A DNA stretch of 64,000 bases, taken from NCBI GenBank assembly GCA_018340805.1, contig JACMZG010001908.1, positions 41,476,491-41,540,490 on the forward strand. The letters are read 5' to 3'. Shown piece after piece: positions 45,201 through 57,800 of the stretch. Under the pieces are notes generated by a model. The model had not been told where the DNA came from. It did not search any database and saw only the letters and a program-made list of their open reading frames with translations. The position numbers and the translations under genes were made by a program. Source of the stretch: Microvelia longipes (taxonomy: Eukaryota; Arthropoda; Insecta; Hemiptera; Veliidae). The first letter of the stretch is position 1. Each line of letters starts with the position of its first letter.

Positions 45201-45436
45201 CTTAGAGATATTATTACTAGAGGGCCCCTATAGATTAATTTTTGAAACATCGACAAAGTAACCTGACCACCCTAGTTCATGAATATAATCAAATGATCAG
45301 TACAAAATGACAATAACTTACATAGTACAACGTTAAAAATACCCTGAAAGTCCCAAAAAGATGTTTCAGACCTCTCAATATATTGAGTAAAGTAGTATTG
45401 AGATAAGCTATGCCCCCTCTAGTATACATCTCTATG
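45201..45436. mobile_element. hAT-like MITE (CATAGAGATATA family), copy 2
   Basis: The ends CTTAGAGATATTATTACTAG and CTAGTATACATCTCTATG are inverted. The octamer TTTAACAC is identical on both sides (45193-45200 and 45437-45444). It is oppositely oriented to copy 1 by its internal sequence. Confidence 0.9.
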
Positions 45437-46187
45437 TTTAACACCATTTCGATCAATTTTTTACAATTTCCAAAAACAACTCCATAGTAATTATTAATTA
45501 AATCGCCTCCTCCCCTAACAGCAAAAGTTATTTCATCTTCATAAACTCTTATATCATCATCTTCATAAAGGTTTTATAAAGTCTTTTTGCCGTGACTAAA
45601 AAGTTATGTAGCATTCTTTATAAATCTATTTTTAGATTTTTATAGTATTCTTATCTAAACTTAGATTAAAAAAATAGCGGCATTTTCAAAAATAATTTGT
45701 TATCTACCTAATTTTTAATTTGAATTTTGATAATACTGTAAATTTAATTTTGCTTTCTAACAAATTTAAAATTTTAATAATTGAGGTTTTTAATTTTTAG
45801 GTAATTTAAACCAAAGAGTAAAGATAATACGCAGTTATTGTGGTATCAATTAATATTTGTTGATTTATTTAGAGTAGGCGACTTCTTTTCTTGATTTCTC
45901 TTCAAGGTTGTCTCTTTTTTTCTTATTTCAATGCCAGCATATCCTAAAATATAAATTCTTGTTTATCTAAATATTATACGGAACACTTTCAGTGATAGAT
46001 TCCTTACCTTTGTTCATTCAAAGACTAAAATAACGTGAGTGAAGTATTAATAATGTTTCGTTGTATTAATATGTTTTGCTTTCTATTATGTTTATAAAGA
46101 TTATATTTATTAAATGATGAAGTGAATTACTTTTAAACGTGTTTTGAAACCGGTTTGTATCTTGTTAGCGTGATAGATTCTGTAGAA

Positions 46188-49100
46188 ATGCTTTTGAATG
46201 TTATTTCCAAATGTAATATAAAGAATATTTTGAGACCAGTTTACACATCTGTTGCTAATTATAGTCAAGATAGGTTTGATTTTAGTATCAGTGAATTTGA
46301 AGCTCTTCCGAATGAAGCTAAAGTTGTTATTTGTGGTGGAGGTGTTATCGGTGCATCAGTCGCTTATTATTTAGCCGAGTTAGGTTGGGGACCAAATACT
46401 ATTGTTTTAGAGCAGTCAAAGTAAGTATTATAGGTTTATTAATTTTGGGGGTTTTGAGGGTACATTATGGTATGACACACAGTTAAAATCAGTTGACAGC
46501 GTGGGAAAATAGGGTTGAGGAACCAATGAGGTTGGCCTGTTATGGAATTGTGGGTGTGGTTTAATATCTAAGACTAACCTCATTGGCTCGCTTGCATTAT
46601 TTTCCCACGCTATTAACTTTTTTTAACCGTGTGTCATACTATAGAGGTAAAAGGATTATTGTAACTCTTGAAATGAATTGTGAAAAACAAAATAGGAATG
46701 TGCACCTTTATTTCTTATCACTCTTTCAATCATCAGTTAACCTTTTGATAAGACTCAAAGTGACCAAACACCAAAGTGACACTCTAAGTGGCCAAAATTT
46801 AAAAAAATCATGGTAAATAACCATAAATCCAAAGATATGACTGGTTAACAACAAATTTCGAGTAGGGTGTTGTTTACGATATTTTTGGAGGATCTTTATT
46901 GAATAAAACCAGTCCGAAGTCAATATGACCATTCAGAGGCAGTGTTACCAGGTTCAAATTTTGGCGATCATTTTTGTATTCGATTATTTACCTAATGTAA
47001 CTTTATAAGTTTGTAGCTATTGTATAACAAATACAACAAATTGAAATTGTGGGCGTGGTTTAGCATCCAGGAGTAACCTCATTGGCTTCCTGGCATTATT
47101 TTCACACTGATTTTAGCAATGTGTTACTCTATGCAAAATAATTCTGTTAACGAAGGTCTTCTACTCATGCAAATTTCATTTGAAATGCATACTTTCTTGC
47201 ATAACTAATGCTTTACCTGAGCATTTGCATTACTACTTGTTACTCAATTTTTCTGGATTTTTTAAAGGAAATGCAATGCATTTTGAAAATTAGCATAAAC
47301 AGCTTTAAATGAGTGTGAATAATGCTGGGCAGTGCCAATGAGCTAGAAAGCACATATTTCAAAGATCCACGCTCGTTTGAAAAATACTTAATCCTGTCCG
47401 AATTTAATACATTTATTACATTAATTTAATAATAACATAAAAACTAATGGTTATAATTGAAGATGTAATAAATAATTAAAGGATATAATAAGTCCATTGT
47501 AAACTCAGGTATAGTTAGAAACCAATGGCAAATATAGCTGAGTTGCCTTCAGGCCTTGAGAACATTTCTTTAATTACCAGTACTGACTAAGCAATTGATT
47601 TAATTAAAGAATTAGATAGCCAAAGAAAAGATTAGATGGTTTTGGATGCTGAGAATTGTATTGTAAGTGTTACCAATCAGTCAAGGGGTAAAGCGATATT
47701 AGGGAGGAGTCCCTTTATAATTAAATAAATTGTTTAAATGTAATAAAATAATGTTATTGAATTAAGTAAAATGTGTTATGAGAGTACAAACTGTAATAAA
47801 TGATGTAGGAAAAACAAATCTCCCCACCGATAGATATTGCCAGCCTACAATTTTAAGTGTGTAAATGGTTAGTATAGCCACACACTCAGGTTGTGCTCAC
47901 TTGGCTTGACAGCATTGGTCAAGGTCAGTAAGTAAATGGGTGATTGCTGAAAATAAAGTGACTTAATTTTTATCTGAGGACAAGGGAATGAGTCTAAAAA
48001 CATACTACCACCTGAATGAGGATGATATGTCAGAACACAGACATCCATATTTGTTGTCCTAAGACTTTAAAATCTACTTTTTCCTAATCCTTTATTCTTG
48101 GACTCCACAAAAACACAAGTTCCCCAAAAGCTTTCACCTATGGTTAAACTCCCGTACACTTTTAATCTAGCTTTGCCTATCTTATTCCAGAGTTGGTGGG
48201 TGTCCATCATGGCATTCCTCTGGATTAGTTGGTGTGTTCAAACCTACTTTGGCTCAGGTGAGAATGTGTCAGACTACCATGGAACTAATTCAAGAATTAG
48301 AATCCAAAGGGTATTCAACGGGTTGGAAAAAAAGTGGAAGTCTTAATCTGGCCAGGATAAGGGATAGAATGACTGTCTTCCAGAGAATGAAGGCACAATC
48401 AGTGTAAGTTGCTAAGGTACTAGCAAAGAATAAAATTAACATAAGAAAATTATAGAGAGCAAAGCTTGTGATTTTTACAAGTTATACATATTTGAATTGA
48501 ATTTACCTCACCCCTTATTTATAGTATTATTTTGTATAGCCTTAAGCTGAGTGACATCTCCTGCCATTTATTATCATTTAGTGGATATAAGAATGTAGTT
48601 TTTTTGGGCTTTGTTGCTGTTGGTCAACTTACAGACCATAAAGTCATGAGGCTACTAAAATTACTTGCTGGGCTACTGGATTTGATAGGGTTTCATAACT
48701 TCAAAGAAGTTATTAAGAGATAACTTTATAATTGGTTGTGAGAATTCTGTGAGAGAGAAGATTTTATTGGTTAAAAATACCACCATACCTCTAACAAAGA
48801 AACTAAAAAATTGCAACACTGTTTTCTCCTTTTTAAGTGTTAAAAAACTAATCAAAATTGTAAAAAATGGTAAGAAATGGTAGAAATACAAAATAATAAA
48901 AATAAACCAAACATTAAGTAAATAAAACCTGTTTCTGCTGTGATGTCAGAGTAGGGTTTTTATTTTTACTTATGAGGAATTTTTTAATGTTAAAAGCCTC
49001 TTTTTGCTATATTTCCTGCCAGGTTGGTTTCATTATCAATGGAGAGGAGGAGTGAACAGGCATATTACTTTGGATCAGCCCTTTAACTAACTTTTCGCTT

Positions 49101-52100
49101 AGTGGGCTTTTAAGGCTCTGTCCTTCACCACACCTTCTGAACCTGATCCTTGGTGTAGAAAACACCTTTTGTTCAAAGCACTCTGTATGGTTGGACCTTG
49201 CGAAAGCACTCTTAATAACTCTCAGTGGTTAGAATCACTCTGGTACCACACACCCCACACACACTTCTATATTAGAGGCATTGATGCTAGATGACAATAT
49301 ATCTTGATCTTACTTTACAAGAACAAGTTCTACAGTTTACCCAAAGATTAAGCTATGATAATGTGAAAAACTTAGAATGTTTCATTAGTGGTACACCTGC
49401 TGTTGCAAATCAGTTTTTTGGCTGATTATTACCATAGAGATATTATCACTAGAGAGGCCCTATAGGTTATTTTTTGAAACATTGAAAAAATAACCTTACC
49501 ACCTTCGCCTTATTGATTATGTTATGAATATAATCAATTAATTAGTACAAAATTACTTTATTTTGTATAGGAGAATGTTAAATACATAAATCAAAACACA
49601 AGCAATGTGCAGGAAGAAAAAAATTGGTTTATTATAACCTTATCTTATTCTTGGAGGAGGTTTCAATGAGGTTACACAGAGCCCTAAAAACATGTTTCAG
49701 GCCTCTCAATGGATTGATATGGCTATGTCCCCTCTAGTATATATCTCTATGGTTATAACTATTTACAATTCAATTACAAAGTTAAAATGTATGTCCAGGT
49801 CTTGGAAAATTGACTGTGATATCTTGTCACCTATTGAGTGTAAAGAATTGTGTCCGTTACTAGAAATAGATGATCTTCAGGGAGCCCTGTGGCTACCTGG
49901 TGATGGAGTCTGTGATCCTTATAAACTCTGTCTATCACTTCTCACTGCTGCACACAATAAAGGTATTTATTGTCATTTTAATTCATGTTGTTAATTAAAA
50001 GTGACCTGTTTTAATTCCAGCTACTTAAAAGCTATGCACTGTTGTATCATATGTTCTACACTCTAAATGGCAATGACTTACTATTATTCTGATCTATAAT
50101 TTACCTCAAAATGAGTTGGAGCCAACTACTCCTAAAAGTAATGGAGAACTCCTGGTTTCTAGGAAATATAGAATCATACAATGATTGAATAAAAATAACT
50201 TCATTCATGATCAACAGTTTGTACAAATCGGCCAATTAGGTACATCAAATTGATTAACCTATCAGGCTCTTTAAATGAAGACAGAAAATATTCTATTAGA
50301 TATCCTTTCGAAAGCATAAGGTTAAAGGATTCAACTAGATGGATATCTATGTATTTTGTTTTCATTTTCTTTGAAATGATATACAGTGATTTTTCACTTT
50401 CTCATTGCTATGAACACATGCAAGTTCTCAACATATTTTTTGGAAAAAGGCCTGACGTATAATTTTTAAACTAAAGTTTGTGATATTATGGCTTAATTGT
50501 AGTAAATTTAATCTTAAGACTTCCTGTACCAAAAATCAATATATAAATGGATTTTTGAACGAGGAAGCTAGTGCACCACTGGAAATTCACCGAGCTTGAG
50601 GTATCTCTACCCTGGAATTTTTATTCAATAAATGACTTCATAAATAGCTACACTTTTAAAATAATGCTTGATTTTTGATCAGAGAAAAACATATTTTTAT
50701 TTCATGTAATCATATGTATTAAACACTATTATATGTCTTTGTATTATCTCTTAATAAAGATATTATTTTAATGACTTCTGTTTAAAATATGTGTTTAATC
50801 ATTTCTAATGATTACACAATTAGGAGATATATAATTCACTTCTCACTTTCGTGAGTAGTGCATTATAATAATTATAATATTATTGTCATAAAATATATTT
50901 TTTTGTATTTTATAGCTCAATAAGCTACTTATACTCATATAAGCTATGATTATAGATATATAATTATACATACATAATATTAAATTAACGAATTATAAGA
51001 AGAAAAATCTTTAACAAAAACTTTTTCCAGGTGTAAAAATTTATGAGATGTGTTCAGTTGAGAAAATTGAGACTGAGGGAGGAAAAGTTAGTCAAATTGT
51101 AACTAACAGAGGTGCTGTTAAATGTGATAGTTTTGTGAACTGTGCTGGTTTCTGGGCTAGACCTGTGGGAATGCTGAGTGATCCTCCTGTTAAAATACCT
51201 TTGCATCCAGTTGAACATTATTATCTTCATACTAGACCCATACAAGGCTTGGATTCTAACATGCCTGGTAAGTTTACTGTGAATCGAGTTGTTGTATATT
51301 GCTTTATGACTTTATGTATGTATACTACAAAGCAGTTACAGATTAGTAGAAATATTTGTTCAATTATTTGTATCTTTTGAAATTCTGTCTATTAAAAGTA
51401 CAAATTAGGTATCATAAATGTGAAGATAATTACACAACTATTGAGAAAAACAGAAGTTTGCATGTGAGTATGGATCAGCCCAAGTGAAGCAAGGGTTGTA
51501 ACTGTAAAACCAATGCCAAGATGTTTTGTATTGTTAACATTATAAACTACCTTGAGATTTTCCTGGTAACAAATTGTTTGTGGTATTTTAGACCTGTGTT
51601 AATGATTCAGGTGGAGTATTTTCTTCATAACAACTGTCACTGTTACTCATTTTTACTTTTCCTTATTTATACCGTAGGTATATAGGAGAAAGTATTGTGT
51701 TTGCAAAAAAATCCAAAACCGGGATGAAACCAGTATTATCCGTTTTAGACGTTTTTAAAGACTCCTGAGTGTTTTTCTCAAAGTTGTCTGTCTATATATG
51801 TGTGTGTGTGTGTGTGTGTTTGTTATCATTGTAGCTCATAGTGTATTTTAGCTAGAGAGTTGAAACTTTGTAGGAAAATCAATCTACTGCTGTAGTTGTG
51901 CTATTCGCAAATTCAATAAACCATAAGAACTTAAACTGGCAACACGTATTAATAAGGATTAACAAACTCACTGATAAGAGTCATGGAAAATAATTCTTTT
52001 TACTTTTGTAACAATGTAGATATGTATTTTCTGTGCATGTTGACTGACAATATTATGTAATGACAATATTATGTATCAATCCTATATAAAAGATAATAAT

Positions 52101-54881
52101 TGCCTCCATAGAGTATAGTAAATTACTTAACTTTTAAATAGTAAATATTTTCAATGATTGTCAAATGATGCGTCAAAGACATTAATGTTAGCTATACATG
52201 TTTTTCTTAACTTGATTGTATAAAATTATATAAAAGATAATAACTTATAACTAGTTTGAAAATGTGTATTTGAGGCAATTACTTGAGAAATATTCTTATT
52301 TTGATTTTAGTTGTACGAGACCAGGATGGACATATATATGTAAGAGAGTTGAATGGATGCATTGTAGCTGGTGGGTTCGAACCTGTAGCTAAACCAGCTT
52401 ATGAAGACGGAAACATTCCAGGTATAATATTTTTACTTATTTACTCATAAATGATCTAAAAGAATAATGATTTATCTTTTTTGTTAAAAAAAACATAGGA
52501 AATAAACTATCAGCTTAAAGTTCTATAGGAAAACAAAAAACTAAAAATTAATTAGCTGTATATTTCATCAAACATTGTTGACATCTTCAGGCTTTAAACA
52601 CAGACAAGACTTAGATAACTGATTGACTAGATTAAATATTGACAAAACACAAAAATACTAAAAACTAAATCACAGTTAATAATTAATTAACACAGTCAAA
52701 ACGGAAATAAAACAGTTGAATCACAGATAAAAAATTAATAGACAACAATTAATGATTACAAAAATTGTATTAATGATAAAAATTAATTTAAAAGAAAAAA
52801 TGTAATTAAAATTTTTCTTTTAAATTAATATTTATCGTTTTATTTATTTTAATATATTATATATTTTTTAATTTGTTATCATTAATTGTTGTCTATTAAT
52901 TTTTCATCTATGCTTTAATCGTTTTATTTCTGTTTTGGCAGTGTTAATTAATTATTAACTGTGATTTAGTTTTTAGTATTTTTGTGTTTTGTCAATATTT
53001 AATCTAGTCAACCAGTTATGTAAGTCTTGTCTGTGTTTAAAGCCTGAAGATGTCGACAATGTTTGATGAAATATATAGCTAATTAATTTTGGTTTTTTGT
53101 TTGCTATAGAACTTTTAGCTGATATTTTATTTCCTATGTTTGTTTAAAATGTGGGAGTTCTATACAATTAAAAGTGCTACTAAAGAGAAATTACTTAATG
53201 ATTTATCTAGTCAAATTGGGTGAGATAAATCATTGAATCATTTGGGGTCTTACTAGGTAAGGCACAATAACCTATGATAAAACATTGTATTGTTAAGTTT
53301 AGAAGATTGAAGGTATGTTAGTTGAAGGCTGGTTGTACAGTCCATAAGGTTATGTACATTCTAAATATTAAACTCTATGTAGGTAAGTTATTGGATTACT
53401 CGCGTTTCCTTCTCCTAATTTTCTTTCTAGAAACTTGTTCTACTGTTTTATTTTGAAACTTAATTATAGAAAATTCAACCTCCAAAGTACTGTGAATAAG
53501 GGCAAAATGATGGGGCAAAACAATAATTAAAATAATATAAATATGTTTGCTATACAAAGTTTTGTTTTGTTTGTACAGAGAGCCAAGAAGAAAGACAGTT
53601 ACCTGAAGATTGGGACCATTTCAATGTTTTGTTAAAGCAAATTTTACACAGGTTTCCATCTCTAACTAATGCTGTGTTACATAAACTATCTAATGTACCC
53701 GAATGCTTCTCACCTGACTGTAAATGGATACTAGGAGAATCTCCTGAAGTAAGGGTGCTATTTCATTCATTTGATCTATTTGCTAAATTTTAAAAATAAA
53801 ATTATGCTTATGCTTTTTAGATGAACATCTATAAAAACACCACCTTTTAAGTGTAATTAGGTACAAGGAGTATTTATCATTCTCAAACTAAGCTCTAATT
53901 AGAATATAATTATGGGTTATTATATGACTATGTAAATGATTATATAAGCATGGCTACTAAGTATAAATTATATTATTATTATTGGAAATAAAAATCAATA
54001 TTTGTATTTCTAAGTTTTATGTTATATAGTAAATCTAAATCGTACATAGTCTTCAATCAATTTTTGAAATAATCATTTTATTTTATATAATGCATTTTTT
54101 AAGTCAACTACTAGCTAGCCACTCCTCAAAGCTAGAAACTGGCTATGGTTTAATGGATCCATGCTTGTAGCTGGCCTTGCTGCTTCTTAAGAGCAGAGGC
54201 TGGCCTCATGGCCGCTGAAGCTTTGGTGACGAGCTTGTTATAATGTTGTGCCGTTAAGTTTCCTCATTTACTAGATTTTACTGTTAGTGGGTTAGTGGCT
54301 AATTTATCTCTAAATGAGTATAAAGAATTTATACTGATTTACTCTTTATACAATTTGCCAATTGTATAAAGAATTTCTTTTAGATATGGAATTTGAAATC
54401 TCAGTATTACAATTTACTATTAACTGTATGGAATTTTCATTAGATAATGATCATTAGAATTTTCATTAGATAATGATAATTTGAATTTTCATTAGATAAT
54501 GATCATTAGAATTTTCATGGATTACATTTTCATTGGACCATTCTTTTCCGTTCGGAAGATAATGATCCTAAGGAAGTGGAGTAAGATTGAGAGGGTATGA
54601 TTTCACTTTCTGTTGATGAAGTAGTTTCTTTTCCGAAGTATCTCTTACATTTTAAACTTAATTTTTCTTATGACTTGATTGTTTCTAGATAGAGAGATAC
54701 TACGTAGCTGTAGGTATGAAGACAGTGGGTATATCAGCTGCTGGGGGAGTTGGAAGAGCTATAGCCGAGCTAGTAATCTCTAATAAAACATCTTATGATA
54801 TGTATGAAGTAGATATATCTAGGTTCTTAGCTCTTCATAATAATAACAAGTTTCTCAAAGAAAGAGTCAAGGAAGTACCTG
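46188..54881 (+). CDS. PDPR: PDPR exons 1-7: FAD-binding oxidoreductase half
   Basis: These exons encode residues 1-440. GGGVIG (50-55) is the FAD dinucleotide motif and IVLEQSK the end of the second strand. Exon 2 opens with VGGCPSWHSSGLVGVFKPT, in which His86 stands where dimethylglycine and sarcosine dehydrogenases carry the histidine covalently bound to FAD. Exon 4 contains FVNCAGFWARPVG and HPVEHYYLHTRP; exon 6 FSPDCKWILGESPE; exon 7 VGMKTVGISAAGGVGRAIAE, the C-terminal FAD contact. The start is the first in-frame ATG after an upstream stop; its Kozak context is ordinary. Confidence 0.94.
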
Positions 54882-57800
54882 GTTAGCTAGTATTCATGCT
54901 ATTAGTTCTTTATAAAATTGTTTTATTTTTTTAATAACCTAGTTATGAAGTTGTACATTCAACCAATATATAATTAATGACAATTGTCAAATGCTTAATA
55001 TGTTTATTTTACTCTATTCTAACAAATATTTTTGTTTAAGTATAAGTGATGATAATGATTTTTAATTGCCAATTTCAGGTTTACATTATGACTTATCGTA
55101 TCCAAATCATGAGTATAAGACTGGTCGGAATCTGAGGATGTCGCCTATATATCCCAAGCTGATGGATGCGGGTGCTGTATTTGGACAGGTTATGGGATAT
55201 GAGAGACCAGCTTGGTTTCAGCCTGCAGGTACCTAACATAATGTGTCAGTTATGGATATAATTAATCAGATGAAATGCTACTGATATTTTATAAAAACTT
55301 ACTCTAAAATCAATTATTAGCTGTTTAATTAATAGCATTAGGATTCTACATTGAAGGTGGAAAATACTTTACCTCATAGGTGTGAAATATAGTTCCTAGG
55401 TTGTTTTTATTGGATATTTTAATAATGATTTAGTTAAATCTATTAAGTTATTTTGGGTTGCAATCTTTGATCAACTCAGTATGTGGGTTTATACAAATAT
55501 GACCTCGGGAAGTATTTTTAACATATATTATTTGATACTACCGAGTTTTGCAATGCATGAATAGTTGACCCAATATAATGAGGAAGATGCATACATTTTA
55601 ACCTTTGGTTTTTTATGTTTTGCTAGGTTAATCAAGATAAGAAAAAATATATTTCACTGAAAAAAAATACATAAATTTTATGCATTTTAATGAGCAATTA
55701 AAAAAATATTTAAAAAAGTAAAGATGAGCGGCAAAAAGCTATGTCACTTGGGTTATGCATTTGATTGGTTCATTTCAAATCTCTAGGTCAATGCTAAAAC
55801 TAACAAATGTCTAAAACCTAGTTTTAGTTATTACCTCACGCTCAAAATTGTCATATAAATTGTTTATCTAGTATTTTACGGGATCTACAATGTTTTAGAC
55901 AAAGTCGGTCGGATATCAGGGGAAAAAATAATTTTTATTTGTTTTGTTTTTATGTTTCGTTCAAGTTGTAAAATTATTGCTTAGAATTTACGTAAATAGA
56001 TATTATTTGATTAATCTGCACCATCTTTTTGTAAAAATCACGTGGATAATTGCTAGTTTTGAATTATTATTGTTCAAATTAAGTACGTACATATATCATC
56101 TTATACTTGGGATGTGTGAATCTGATTTTGGGCAGTTTACAGTGTTGAGATTACTAAAAGAGATGCTCTATTGATGCTTTTTTTATTAAAGTTAGTACAT
56201 ATTATTAAAAGAATAACTATTTCCTTAAATTCAATCTAACCATTGTATTCATTAAACGAAATCAAAGGTGAACAACAAGCACTTGAAAATTTATCACTGA
56301 TAGTTTAATATTTGTTTAAAACACAAAAATTACCACTAATATTTCTCTTTAATAATTAAAAATAACATAAATATAATTTTAATATTGTTAAAATAATTAG
56401 GATTAAAAAGATAAAAATCGATTATTGTTATTACATGTGATAAGAGTGATTTCCCGCCAGAACTTTAAAAGCAGCTTGAAGTCTGAAAATAAAGGTACGT
56501 TAAGCAACAAGTTCTAAATAAATCCTTTGTGGTGTGATACCGTTCCTGCCTTGAACAACATACCCTAACAACAACTGTATACTTTAAAAATTAATTAAAG
56601 TTAATTGGAACACTTTAGAAAAATTTTGCAAGTGCTTTTATTCATTAAATGTAGTATACTTTTAAATAAAAATATATTTGGCAAACATGCATCTTCCTCA
56701 TTGTGCGAGAGACACCAACAAAATGTTACAAGCAAAATGTAATACTACATCTGGGAACTCTTCCATCATTCGACATTCATCATCATTGATGGGTCCAACT
56801 CATCAGGGCGTCAACAGAGCCTGAACTCACTCTGACCTTCAATTAAATTCATTCAATTTTGATAACTGTAGATAACTTCTTATGATTTTTCATGAATCCT
56901 GATAATTTTAAATCAACTATGTTATTGTTGCAGGACCATATAATTCAAGTAATCCATATAGGATAGCAGAAACCAGAACATTTGGTAAACCAGACTGGTT
57001 TGAATATGTAGAGGAAGAATATGCTGCTTGTAGAGAAAGCATTGGCTTATCTGATTACTCGTCATTTGCTAAAATTGAACTATGGGTAAGATTCTTCTAT
57101 TCGTTGATCTTTAAATTTGAGAATTTAGTCATTTAGTGTTATATAGATATATTTTGTTCTGAAGGCTGTAGAGGTATGGTGTTACAACCTATGCTTTGTA
57201 AATTATAGAAGAAAATTTCTGAATTGATTCATATATCATTTTATTGAAGTGGTGTATTATAATATAAATTGCTGTTAAATGTTTTGGAATAATATAAATG
57301 AGATTTATTATTTAAACTTGGTCCATATCAGGGGGGGTTAACTTAAATGAGGAAAAGTTTGGACTCGATTATCGCAAGCTACTAAAAATAACGATGCGGC
57401 GGACCGGTGCGGACAACTCATGAACTAACCCCAATAGCTTTCCAAAAATGACTGATTATATTTTTATATTTAAATTTATGAATACCATGACAATCTTGGT
57501 TATGACAGCTACATTTATTATTATTATAAAATTGATTGTTTTCTGTATGTATTTTTCACAAAAACCGTTCACCGTTGCATGTTCTGTATTTCCAAAATTC
57601 AGAAACTAAATTAAATAGAAACCTTTTTAAAACTTCCAGAGAACGCTAATGATGGCAGATAAGTATATTTCATTTAATTAATTTATTGATTTAGTCGATT
57701 TTATCAGGTAATTACATTTAATCACATGTGCGCATCTCGCCGATGTAATTAAAATACAGGCTGCATTAAATGCCAAAATCTATCTTTTAGCATGTGTAAA

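Larger units (their letters stand above)
42964..46187. other. Divergent interval between SLC26 and PDPR
   Basis: It holds the partial 750-bp repeat and two hAT-like MITEs. Promoters of both genes must lie here, and possibly a 5' exon of the SLC26 gene. I see no convincing core-promoter motif and no further coding exon. Confidence 0.5.
46421..49798 (+). other. PDPR introns 1 and 2 (around exon 2)
   Basis: Apart from exon 2 and the MITEs listed, this is AT-rich sequence without supported genes. The stretch 48930-49270 is somewhat richer in G+C and may be an unrecognised old repeat. Confidence 0.5.

Noticed and set aside
46155..46187. TTG-initiated extension of PDPR exon 1
   Set aside because: The first in-frame ATG is 46188, and the following 40 residues already look like a presequence.
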